Source of the DNA: Triplophysa rosa
Taxonomy: Eukaryota > Chordata > Actinopteri > Cypriniformes > Nemacheilidae
DNA: 64,000 bases
Assembly (NCBI RefSeq): GCF_024868665.1
Contig: NC_079912.1
Coordinates: 15,545,926 to 15,609,925, forward strand
Direction of reading: 5' to 3'
A model generated the notes under the pieces. The model saw only the letters and a list, made by a program, of their open reading frames with translations. It searched no databases and was not told the DNA's origin. This document shows, one piece after another, positions 47,422-58,448 of the stretch. Every line of letters begins with the position of its first letter. Position 1 is the stretch's first letter. The position numbers and the translations under genes are program-made.

Positions 47422-47481
47422 CTCTCTTACTGTTTGCAACTTGTACAGTAGGAACGGTTGACAAAGCAACTTGAGGAGCTA
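47422..47481 (-). CDS. ntng1: ntng1 alternative linker exon (60 nt)
   Basis: It lies between TTTTGTCTAG and GTAGGA in phase 1-1. With the G from the 45-nt cassette it encodes VAPQVALSTVPTVQVAN then SKR. The human NTNG1 linker cassette as I remember it reads VAPKLALSTVSSVQVAN..KR, so the exon is conserved from fish to mammals in length, phase and sequence. It forms a Ser/Thr/Val-rich non-EGF spacer. Confidence 0.88.
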
Positions 47482-48141
47482 CTAGACAAAATAAAGATAA
47501 AAACAGCAAAAATAAAAATAAAAAACAGAAATTCCAAATAATAATATAAACATTACTCTTTCTTTTCATAAATAGAGACTGAATGCAATCAGTTATAATT
47601 CTATTTCTGTGTCATGAATATTTACGCCTTTTCAGCATCATCGACGCACAAAACACACCGTGTATGCTCTATTCCCTGCAGGTGTTGTTGCTTGGACGTT
47701 TTCGACGGCCGTGTAAAATGAAAAGTCTGAGTTGCTGGCAGAAACTGCTCAGCTGGCATACGAGCAGTTGAGCTTCGCAGGTTTCTTGTGTGAGAGCTTG
47801 TAAAGGCTTACGACTCTACATACTTTCCAACACAACAGCAGAATGCAAAGCTCAGAACAATCCCTAAATGATCCGCTCATGGTGGAGTCACAATACAACC
47901 CAATGGCAACAAAGACCAACCCAGGACCTGTATCAGCCTATCTACTTATCATTTGTATGTGTGCAGATGTGCATGTCTCTTCTACGGCCTGAAAATGATT
48001 TTTTAAGGAATGCAACACAACTAAATAAAGAAAAAACTCTTTAATGATGACTTTAGCTAGATCTTCACTCCTACAGCAGCCTATAGAATTATTTTGAGAG
48101 TCAGATTAAGAAATTGTATCCAAGTTGAAAATGGACCCTAC

Positions 48142-48186
48142 CTTGATTTCGGTTAGCGACACCTAGGGACGATATGTTCTGCCGAA
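48142..48186 (-). CDS. ntng1: ntng1 alternative linker exon (45 nt)
   Basis: It lies between CCTGCTTGCATGCAG and GTAGGG in phase 1-1. It encodes (I)RQNISSLGVANRNQ. Human NTNG1 has WPNISSLEVSNPKQ in the corresponding isoform, directly before VAPK. NIS is a possible N-glycosylation site. The short human segment PPKFNR just upstream was not found in this window. Confidence 0.85.
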
Positions 48187-50833
48187 CTGCATGCAAGCAG
48201 GAGAAATCAAGAGTTAATTGAATGCACGGGCTTTCAGATGCACTAAGACGGGTGCGGCTCGGACTCATGTACACATAAACAGCTACACATCATATTTCCA
48301 GATGGGTCATTCATAAAGGTGAGCTGAGAACAAGCAACCAACAGACCAATCACAGATCTTCTCCAGAGATTGTGTGTAATTGAGCTGTGTGTTGTGGGTT
48401 ACTCTTTATAACATGGGAGATATGAAAAGAAATCGTGTCAGTCTGTTGGAAGGTGACACTAGCCTTTGTTTTCATTTACAATTGTTATAAACAATTTGTA
48501 ATGTTTTAACGATCATTTTGAATGACATACAATGCATTATTTCCTTTGAAGGTGGAAATATTACAGCTGGGAATGGAGTCTCGTGTCAATCTCACAAACA
48601 TACTGTACGTGCTGCTTCGTGGTTGACCATAGTGTGTGGGCACGTGAAACGAAGACGAAGGGTGCAGGAATTTCAGTGAGGACACGTCCACACAATTGTT
48701 TTTGGTTCACGGAGACATAGAATGGTGGTTTGGGGATTCAGAATGCATGCACACGCAGAATACTGACTGAAGGAAACCCATCCTGAAGACCCGTTATGAA
48801 ATGACCTCTATGTCCAATCACATTAGGAGAAATGACTTTTTCCATGTGATTTGCGGAATTCCGTAAACACAACTGAGTTTTCAGTTCAAGCTCCAGTAAT
48901 ATTTTACGAAATTAAAGATGGAAAAATAAAGGTATGAAATTGTTAGATTAATAAACTGGGGATGTGTCAACATCATAAAGTGAAAAGTGTTTCTCTTTCT
49001 TTAGATTAGCATTTTTAATAAAAAAATACTGATTTATCTAATAAAAAATAAAATAATATTAATATTATTTTTGCTGGAATAAATTTGCTGACAAATTTTC
49101 AAACAGTGAGTAAACTTCAAATGTAATTTGTCAACAACAAATATTCCAAAACTTATCTTTATCGAACTAATCTAATAATCAGAGATACACTTTCTTTATT
49201 CACAAAATCTATGTTTTCAAGGAAGTTGTCTTGTTGTTTTTGTATTCTGTGACTGTGAGACACCGAGAGTGGGCACAAAGCAATTGGCAACAACTTGGCT
49301 TGGATGAAATCTGTCCTCAAAATGACAGACAAATCCAGCCGTCCCATCTTGTTATATTTCATGACACTAACGCTTCCGAGAGCCAGCGTCAGGCTTCCCG
49401 TGAGAGCTTTATTACTAATATAAAATGTGTTCTGTATTAGCGAGCGACTAAGCCCAATGCTTGTCGCATCTGCTATTCATTAATGTTTTTGTTAGTGAAT
49501 TTTCTTATGATAATTGCATCAATGAGAAGTGACAGATTTTAATCAATGAAATGCAACTCCGAGCTGTCAAAATTTCATTTTAAAATATACATTTTGCCCG
49601 CATTAGGCAATTCTGGCTCTCTTATTAAACTTGAAATAAAATTGAGAAAAGTTAATAAAGAATTCAATTAATAAAGAATTCAATTATCTTCAAGCAACTC
49701 TGAGGAAAAGGCAATGTTTTCCTTTTCAAACTGGGGCGTAACATCACTATTCTCAAGGACAACTCTTTTTTACAAGCTCTCTCTCTCTCTCTATAGGTTT
49801 GTAAAGGTGTAACAGTGATGGTCAGAGGACAGTTTCATGGATTCATCTCTGTTCTGGTGTAAAAAAAAAGACTTTTCAAGACCCTGGCTGCATTGCGAGT
49901 GTCCTCTCTTTGTGTCATTCTAGATGGAAATTCACCATGAAGGACAGTAGATGGATGTTCATGGTACAGTAGCATGTGGGAGGGTTGTTTGAGCTCATGC
50001 AAAAATGTGTGTCATAGGCCATGCATTACAGCCAAACACACAACTCTTCTTGAAGGGTGGGAAGGGGCGGAGAGGTCCACTTGGTATGGCCTTCATTTCT
50101 GATTAAATCTGCAGTTTTATGTTACATTTTCAGTTTTGTAACCAATTTTGATTTGTCATCAGAGCTCAACAGATGGTCAATGGCAACCATTGTTTACAAT
50201 GTGTAAATCAGACTCCGTTAATTAATAATTCAGATGTGCAATGATATAAAGATGTGTCTATGATATAAATTACAGCATGTATATTTGTCCTGGACCCAGG
50301 AGTGGAGAAATATTAAGAGCTCTACATGCATTCTGACTTGTTCAATATCTCTGTGGCTCCGCTTTTCCTATTCAGCCTTCCTGATCCTGTAACTTTATCT
50401 GTCTGCCAGCTCACAAGCCCTCTGGCAGGACCAGATAATCACACACGCCCGCATTTCTCATATTAAAATGATCTTTTCCTCTTTCTACTTCTGGAGGGGT
50501 CCTGAACTTCAATAAGGCCCTGTGCTATTTATTTCTAATATATTAAAGAGAAAACAATGGTATTCTATATGCATGCAAAACACTGGCCTTTGAATTCAGC
50601 TTCAGCATTTCAGAATTAATTCTTCCACAACCTTTTCTATGGCTGGAAGCAATACTGCCATTGTCTAGAAATCGACTCTATTATAATTAGCACATGGTCC
50701 CACAGTTTTGTATTTGATGGAACAGTTGAAAATCAGAAATAAAAGTTTTACCAGGAGTGGACCTGTGGAGAAGTGAGAAGCAAAGCTGTGCATGTGTTTC
50801 ATGTTGATTTAGAGCTATGAATTCTTTACTTAC
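48187..50833. other. ntng1 intron with candidate regulatory tracts
   Basis: No exon or clear mobile element was found. 49440-49740 and 50390-50720 are free of repeats and look like conserved noncoding DNA (see separate entry). A CT run lies at 49778-49792. Confidence 0.5.
49440..49740. promoter_or_regulatory. Candidate conserved noncoding element
   Basis: This AT-rich but non-repetitive tract has homeodomain- and POU-like words (TTCATTAATG, GATAATTGCATCAATGA, GTGACAG, TTTTAATCAATGAAATGC). Such tracts are common in introns of neuronal adhesion genes. There is no alignment evidence; the call is from appearance only. Confidence 0.25.
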
Positions 50834-50860
50834 TAACTGGGCCGACGCTATTTGGCAGAC
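50834..50860 (-). CDS. ntng1: ntng1 27-nt microexon completing LE1
   Basis: It lies between TTCTCTTTCAG and GTAAGT in phase 1-1. Joined to LE1 it reads (C)LPNSVGPV and then N of LE2, matching human CIPSISSIGN in position and length. Its first two bases, GT, turn the trailing T of LE1 into the TGT codon of the eighth LE1 cysteine, so it is probably constitutive. Confidence 0.9.
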
Positions 50861-51002
50861 CTGAAAGAGAAATGAGAGAAGAGATTTAACAATCGACGTC
50901 TGAACTGACTTTTTTACGTTCTAAAATGATAACAATTACTTTTTAGAATAATAAAATGGCATTAAGCAATCACATGACCACAGACCTACAGTTCACACAC
51001 TA

Positions 51003-51253
51003 TACACTAAAGGTGCTTCACGATGCCATAGAGGAACCATTTTTGTCTAAAAAGAACCATTAACATCCCAAGAACCTTTCTGTTTCACAAAAGGTTCTAT
51101 GTGGCGAAAAAAGGTTCTTCGGTTTATAAAAAGGTAAGAAAGAGACGGTTCTTAAAAGAACTTTTGACTGAATGGTTCTTTGTGGAACCAAAAATAATTC
51201 TTCTATGGCATCAACGTGAAGAACCTTTTGAGCACCTGTTTTTCAAGAGTGTA
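51003..51253. mobile_element. MITE of the AAGGTGCTTCACG type
   Basis: The left end is TACACTAAAGGTGCTTCACG and the right end is GTGAAGAACC...AAGAGTGTA. Internal halves with GAACCATTTTTG and AAGGTTCT fold back on each other. This is a common cypriniform non-autonomous repeat. Confidence 0.65.
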
Positions 51254-52540
51254 TGATCCTAATAAAAACAACACATTATTTCATGCCAAATTAAATTTTT
51301 TAAAGTTATTTTATATTTTTAATTAACGCAAAGTATGTTCTGGTGTTCCACCAGCATTCCCAGGTGGTGTAAGGCCGTGACGGATCAATCGGTCAATGTA
51401 CTTGTCCGTTTTGAGAGCAACGAATGGAGGATTTCCTCGGGAACGCTGGAGAGCTCTTGGACATAATGCTCTGGTGGCGGAAAGGGATGTGAACCCACGG
51501 CCCTGCCATGTGCCATCGATCTAGTGTGCAGCGTCTAATCTCTCCCCCTGATCTCTGCTTCACATGGACAGTTAAGAGCCAAATGTATGACCTATTGGAA
51601 CGAGGGCTGAGAAATGACTGGGAAAATAAAGACTGCAGGCTCCTCTGAGAAACGTGTGCAGATTGAGAGAGTCAGAGAGCGAAGAATGCAGAGAGAACCC
51701 ATGTATACAAACTTGAAAATCATGTCCTGCTTTCATTTTCTAATGTATCAATAACACAGGGTCCTTAATAAACAAGTCTTTTCAAACTTTCATGCCTTAG
51801 ATTTACAACAACATATACAGTATCCCCATACAGCATCTTCAGTGTAATACAGCACCCCTATAGCATACTCGCCACTTAGCTCTGAATACATGCAGGCTTT
51901 TAGTATCCGTGTTTGTATTCATCCTTGCGATTCATGTAAGTGCGATACGACCTGGGCTTTAATTTATTTATTTATTCATCTCTCCTGGACAGTCGTCCGC
52001 CTTGAGACGGACGCAAAATATCATGTGTCGAGTCATTAGATTAACTTTCAATCACGGCGTTTTCCAAGCCTCTTCACCTGCTGAAACTCTCCATTATGTG
52101 AATCGAATTGCGAAGCCTGATGCAGAAAGGCATTAGGCTGCTTATGTTTATTGCACACGCTATTGATTTTTACCATCTGAACTTCTGCACTCTGGGGTCA
52201 CTCAGTCTCACAGATCAACTGATAATGTGCAAAGACATGCACTCGCAGACATGAGCATGCGCGCGCACACACACGCAGTTGTGTGCACACAAAACATGAT
52301 ATAGATTTGCTGCTAAATAAATATTGTATGATATACAGTTTTACACTTTACTTCCACTGGCTATCTATCCATGGTGTACCCTGCCTGTGCCCTAACATAC
52401 TGGGATAGGCTCCAGCTCTCGTAATCCTACAGGGGATAAGTAGATTATGAGGGTGGACTTCGCATATATCATATGCAATTTATCTTGTTACCTGTACCAT
52501 TTCTTTGTACATCGCTGATACATATAAAATATTTCTATAC

Positions 52541-53275
52541 TAGTGCTGTCAAATCGATTAATCGCAGTTAATCGATTCCAAAATAAATGTTCATGTTTAT
52601 ATAATATATGTGTGTGTGTGGTGTGCTTATTTTTATTTGTATATATGGGTATTTGACAAATAAGCCAAACGTGTGTCCTATGGTGTGACAGCAAACATTT
52701 TGAAAAGAAAATGTTAATAATATAATGTTATGTTATTAATATTTACATTTATAATATACATTTTTATAAATGTTGAAATTCTCCCAAATTTCAATTACAA
52801 ATATTGTTTCTATTTGCATTTATTTGTAGAAATTTGCATTAACTGTAGAAACAGTTCAAAATAAGAAAAGATACTCTGTATTTTTGAGACCTCAAATACT
52901 GCAAAGAAAACAAGTTCATTTTTAATCCAAGAGTAATATTTCTACATGTATTCAGGAAAAACATTATTCCGTTCAAAAATTATTTTATTTTATTTAATAA
53001 CCTCGGTTATCACAGTTTTCATGGGTCTTTAAATAAAAAAACATATAGGCTTTTATACGTAAATGTAAATTATATTTAAATATACATTTTCCATAAAATA
53101 TATACAATTATGTAAAAATATACAAAATGTATATTAATGTAAATATTTGTTACATACACACACACATTAATGTGTGTGCATTTATACATATAAATATACA
53201 TGGCACACACGTAATATAAACGCAAACATTTATTTAGGAATCGATTAATAACGATTAATCGATTTGACAGCACTA
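52541..53275. mobile_element. hAT MITE with perfect 8-bp target duplication
   Basis: Its terminal inverted repeats are TAGTGCTGTCAAATCGATTA and the exact reverse complement TAATCGATTTGACAGCACTA. The flanks are the exact 8-bp direct repeat TTCTATAC (52533-52540 and 53276-53283). The 735-bp AT-rich core has no transposase. The perfect ends suggest a fairly recent insertion. Confidence 0.92.
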
Positions 53276-55955
53276 TTCTATACATAAGATTCACTTTCTC
53301 CCAAACAAGCAATTATGTTGTCAAAATACACCTACTGTGTTGTATGAAGCTGCACAGAATGATACAAAATAAAAAGCCTCCTGGGGGGGGTGGAATCCAC
53401 CCACACACACCTATACACATGTTATAGTGACAGTTAATTTTTCAGGCTTCCTCCCAGAGGTTGACGGGACATAATTAACCCAACCTGGGCAAGATACCAG
53501 ATCTGTCCTGCCCTACATAACACACTCACTCGCCTGCCAAGTCATCCAGCTTGAAGGATTCCCACCGGACGGCATGAAAATTGTGACGGCTTCCCTTTTT
53601 CCATGTTTAAAAGCCAATCTGTTCCTTAACCGCCTACTTCCAAAGCCAATGAAACAATACATTCGGTCAAAATGTCTGTGATTTCGTGTTTTCATGCCAC
53701 TGTCTTTGAAAACGGAGCTAGTTAGAATTGCTGGTGGCCTCATTATTGTTGTTCTGGTAGAATAACATTCTGACCTTCACAGAGTCTCATCTGTTTGCTT
53801 TTTCCGTCCACCTGGACATTCCGGTAAAGCTTATCTACGAAATTTCTACCCTAGGCAAAGTTGGTAATTACTTTCCCTGGCCACTTACATCTCCTGGCTA
53901 TCCATCATCCGTTTTCTACCCGGACGTGAGCCGTGACAAGCACAAGCAACCGTGTGGGGCTCAACACGGAAGGAAAAGTGACAACCCGAACACTGGACCA
54001 AGCCGAAGTGATTGGATCTTTTAGCCCAAAATCTGCTACAGTAACATGCCGTCCGTCTGAACGTCTTGCAGGGCAGAGTGAATAGATTTGTATGAAAGAT
54101 GGTGCGGTGAGTCAGTCACATTTAAGATTCCAGGAATGCGACGCAGGGTGGAAAATCTTGCGATGGAAGAAACAAATATTTGAAAGAGAGATTACCGTTG
54201 CGGCAGCACGGAAAGAGATGTGAAAAAGGCAGAGTAAACAAACCAGGTCTCAAGGGGGAATAAGGAGAACATAACACAAAACAAAGAAAGAGAGACAAAG
54301 AAAGAGAAGGAATAAGAGAGAGACGGAGAAAGAGAATAATATGGTTTTAGAAATGACACTATCGTGAGTCGAGATGGAAATGGAGAGTGGGGGTTGTTGA
54401 ATGCGTGCATTCAGGGTGGAGATGTTAAAATGAGTAATTAGATAACACAAACGATACAAATAACTCCTCTTCTGGGAGAAGACAATATGGCCACCTGGCC
54501 CTTCAGATAGCACTAATGAGAACATCCGTACAGCACCGAAACAGGGATTGAGGACATTCTTAATCACACTTCACGAACGTTCGTGTTACAAAACAAGAAA
54601 GGTAAACATCTTCTCCGGAGCACAAGGCCGGAGACTGGGAAACGTCATTTTTTCCCACCGTGATGTTCTTTATATAAGGAGGTGTGGGGAAGTTTGCGTG
54701 TCTGAGAATGTCAGATGAGATAGGAAGCGTACAACTGCTGCAGTTTCAGCCCAGGAACGAACCGTTTGATTCAAAGACGCTGAACAATGGCAGGGAAACA
54801 CGCTGACATCTGGCAGCACCGTGCTTATGTACACTAATTAAAAAAACAAAATCAGCCATCAGTACATTACGGCACCGCTGATAATAATTTACTCTCATTG
54901 CAACTGTCATCTCCAGATGTGTCGGGCTGTCTTACCTAGCTGGGCTGAACGGAAGCAAATGAGGTTTTATGAAACCTCCCTCTCGGTGGATCTCACCCAG
55001 GCGTGATATTCGTGGCTCCTGCGTTGTTTGCTGAGTGGAATTTCGTATCGGAATAATTAAATGTTAAAAAGCTGTAAAATCAATAAGTGGCATAAAAGCG
55101 TATATCATGTTCGGCTTTTATCCTCATGGACTGAGGTCAATGAGAAGCGATAAAACCTGTACTGAAACAGTGTCGGGACACATCTCTGTTTAAGTGCTTT
55201 GATCGAGAGTAATTTACAAAGCCGGACCGATTTGATTTGAAGTTTCATTTGTACAGTGTAATCCTGCTAGGACGAGAGGAATTAGTCTGTAAAGAAGCCA
55301 TGTCTCGGACCACAGAGTGTTATTCGGCCGAGAGCGTGGGTGGAAAACAATTAGCGTTGCTTGCTAATCCCCCTGTCAGATTTTTAAGGGCTTCCTGATC
55401 TTCTGATTTTAGACTCTGAGCCGCAGCGATCGCCCTACAGTCGCTGTCTTTGAAAAACAGCAGGCGAGGTGCAGATCGGATTTTGTTTTGACTCACCGTC
55501 GAGAAACCCTACATCATTCTGACAACCCGTAAAACACACAAACATTAGTCAAGTTTAAGAAGGCATTTTAGATTCAGATCAGCAAGGGCCAAAGCGTTGT
55601 GTCTGAGTCCCGAACCTCCTTTTCCAGGAGGGAGAAAATGGGGGCACCCTCATCACTTCCCCTCCACCCGACAGCAGAAATGGTCTGTCATGGCTAATTC
55701 TCCAACTGATCGCTCTCAGACTCGCCGTTCCGATGTGAAGCGAGAATCTAGCCACTGCGCTTCGCCAGAGAGTGATACCCACTTCTTTCTTCTCAAACTC
55801 AGTTTTTTTCATTTCGTCCAAACCCACAAGGGCTAACCACACCACCCCCTGCAGAGTCTGTACAAAATAGGTGACATCACTCTTCCATCCTGTTACTTCA
55901 ATGAACAGGTTGCTACTATAGACCATGTCAAAATGAATATAGTAATTCAAATATA

Positions 55956-56415
55956 CAGTCGTGGAAAAAATTAAAGACCATTTCAAACTTATTTTCAGTA
56001 TTTCTGAATGTACTATTTACGTTGATGTAAAATGATCATTTTTGTTTCATTATGTGACCTACTAACATTTCTCCCATATTTCAAGTTAAAATATTGTTTC
56101 TATTTACCTTTTTTTGCAGGAAATGAAAACTGGAGAAACATTACCAATTTTTTCAGACTTCAAATTACAACAGTAATATTTGTACATGTATTTGGGAAAA
56201 GTAAAAAAATATATCATGTGGTAACCTTGACTTTTTATCGCAGTTTTCATGTGTCTTGTCATTCAGTCAGTCTTTCACATTGCTGTTGCACGACTTTGTC
56301 ACTCCTGAGGTTTGATTTTGTTGAAATTGAACACACTGGACTGGAATGACCAGTACATCTAGAAATGCTAAACGAATGAACATTTGAAATGGTCTTTCAT
56401 TTTATCCCGTGGCTG
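55956..56415. mobile_element. Tc1/mariner-like MITE
   Basis: It is flanked by TA on both sides. The left end CAGTCGTGGAAAAAATTAAA continues GACCATTTCAAA; the right end TTTGAAATGGTCTTTC ... CCGTGGCTG is its inverted copy. Length is 460 bp, non-coding. Confidence 0.8.
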
Positions 56416-57541
56416 TATATACAGTAGCTTTTAACAATTCAAAAATGCTGCACAGGGATGAAGGATGTAAAATTCTACATCATACTTCCGTATAGTAAAT
56501 CTAAAAGTACTATACTGGCAAAATCTATGTTGTGTTTTATTGTGTTAGTTACAGTAGCTACTCCCCAACACTGCTTATCATTGTTTGTAATTACTATGCC
56601 AGATGGTGGCCGTGTCAAGCATATTTCAGTTCAATCATCTGCAATCGGTTTTAAAATGAAAAAACGCCTTTCTTTTGCCTGAAATATTGCTATTGTTTAA
56701 TCCAATTAACTTTAATCCACAGGGAATAAACTATAGGAGTCTGCCTTTTATAGCATTATTAAATTATGGATTTCTCACTCTCCTCACACAGGATTATAAT
56801 AATGGTCTTTAAGGTGAGGTCGTGTTTATGGGCTCAAAGTCTGTGCAGATTTTTTTTTAATAATGCCCTGTCAATCTCACTCCTTCAAAACACTCTACCG
56901 GCTCCCAGTGAGTCATGAGGTACAACAGCTGCCAGGAGGCATACGTCGCTCCACTCGTGCATGCGCTCTCTCACACACACACTATCCTGCACACAACTGA
57001 AAAAATGACACTCCTATAGTTTTGGCACATACACAGTGTGTGTGCTATGCATGCTAAGGTCATATCTCTGATACATAGCACTGCTTTGATCCCAAAAGCA
57101 TATGGTGAGCATCTAATAGTGTTAGCTTACTTCTGGATACACATTCTGTGTGTTGGATGGAAGAATCTGTCTCCTGTCATTTGAATTAAACTGCAGTGGT
57201 GGTGTAGTCCCCAGGCTGGAATTATAGTACAGACAGCGCTGGGTTTCTAAAGGCTAACTGTCCTTCTGTTTTAACATTTGACATACAGTATGTGACTGCT
57301 GCTTTTGTTAAAGGAAGGTCCTGCATCTATCTGAAGAAAAAAAAATGACCGTACCATTTTTAGGGCCACATGGTTATGGCATGTATTTTCATTCTGTCGT
57401 TATGACCAAACCATGGTCATGGTCTTAGAAAGTATTATTATTTAAGTATAATTTCTGTATCATTAAGTATCAAACGTTTAAGACTAAATCAAAAAGTAAA
57501 CAGACTACGACTGGATTTAAACAAAGACAACGAAGATAAAC

Positions 57542-57856
57542 TACGGCTGTCATATTGATTAATCACGATTAATCGATTAAAAAAAAGGTTTGTGTTTATA
57601 TAATAGCCTATATGTTTGTGTCGTGTATATTTATTTGTGTATACAGTACAAATATTTACATAAATGTATAACATCATATTGAAATATAGATTATATTATG
57701 TATAAATATAAATTACGACTATTTCTTAAATAAATACATGTATGTTTGTGTATTTACATATGCATACTGTATAAATATACATGGCAAGCACAAATATATT
57801 ATATAAACATTTATTCTTGAATAGATTAATCACGATTAATCGATTTGACAGCCCTA
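57542..57856. mobile_element. hAT-like MITE related to 52541-53275
   Basis: Its ends are TACGGCTGTCATATTGATTA and AATCGATTTGACAGCCCTA, with an internal doublet of ATTAATCACGATTAATCGAT near both ends. No intact target duplication is visible, so it is older than the 52541 copy. Confidence 0.75.
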
Positions 57857-58275
57857 AATTAAAATATTTATTTTGTAACATACTTGTATATTATTGTCAC
57901 TAGTGGTCTTATATTTTTGGATCTTAATGCAGGATATTAAGATGTTGATAATAGTACAGCCACACTTTTGGGGTCGCTGAACCTGTCCAGTAAAGAATAA
58001 ATATTTAGTAATTCAACAGAACTGAATCAAGTAAAAACCAAGACTGTGAACGCTGGGTGACAGAGTACCTGAGAAGACCTTGTTTTTAAGTAGAAGTAGG
58101 GTAATGGCTTTTGAAGAGACACCATGAGCACATTGTGAAAGGTAGGACAGCAGCAAGAAAGATGGTTTACGGTCAGAAAAAAGGACGCGTGCCTTGTTAT
58201 CCGCACACATAAAGCCTGTATTGTTCTTTCCAGTAAGTGGAATAGGAGCCTGTGTGTGTGTGTGTTTATACTCAC

Positions 58276-58448
58276 AGATATTTGCTGTGCCCTTGGGGAT
58301 AGGAAGATAGGATCCAGCGCTCCAAGCTCTGGCCTGATAATTCCTCTTACAGCGGCCGCAGTCGGGCCCCGTGGTGTTGTGCTCGCACTCGCAAGTCAGT
58401 TTCTCTTTGTCAAAGATGCAGCTGTTGGCGTGAAGGTTGCACTTGCAC
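58276..58448 (-). CDS. ntng1: ntng1 exon, laminin-EGF repeat 1 (173 nt)
   Basis: It lies between TTTCACGACAG and GTGAGT, phase 2 in and 1 out. It encodes (R)CKCNLHANSCIFDKEK, then LTCECEHNTTGPDCGR, CKRNYQARAWSAGSY, LPIPKGTANI plus T. Seven LE cysteines are inside; the eighth is completed by the microexon at 50834-50860. The laminin N-terminal domain exon that must precede it is not in the window. Confidence 0.96.

Larger units (their letters stand above)
50861..58275. other. Large ntng1 intron (7.4 kb)
   Basis: It holds elements at 51003-51253, 52541-53275, 55956-56415 and 57542-57856. Repeat-free tracts at about 51940-52210 and 54800-55480 look like possible conserved noncoding DNA (for example GTACACTAATTAAAA, ATAATAATTTACTCTC). 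No coding exon was found. Confidence 0.6.
38771..58448 (-). other. ntng1: ntng1 gene, 3' part (laminin-EGF repeats to GPI signal)
   Basis: Netrin-G1 is a GPI-anchored neuronal surface protein that binds the synaptic adhesion molecule NGL-1 (LRRC4C) through its laminin N-terminal domain. Seen here in transcript order are LE1 (58448-58276), a 27-nt linker exon, two further linker cassettes (45 and 60 nt), LE2, LE3 and a terminal EGF plus GPI-signal exon. The signal peptide and laminin VI domain must lie right of 64000. Residues such as [36 protein letters not shown] and VCDDELLHCQNGGTC match NTNG1 more closely than NTNG2. The linker cassettes resemble the alternatively spliced human NTNG1 linkers. 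All junctions keep phase. Confidence 0.94.

Noticed and set aside
55579..55986. 135-codon minus-strand frame in the ntng1 intron
   Set aside because: No recognisable protein, no exon-like splice context in phase with ntng1, and its start lies inside a Tc1-like MITE.
38771..58448. Assignment of the minus-strand gene as ntng2
   Set aside because: GSYLPIPKGTAN, VCDDELLHCQNGGTC and both spacer cassettes match NTNG1, and vav3 is the neighbour of NTNG1, not NTNG2, in vertebrates.
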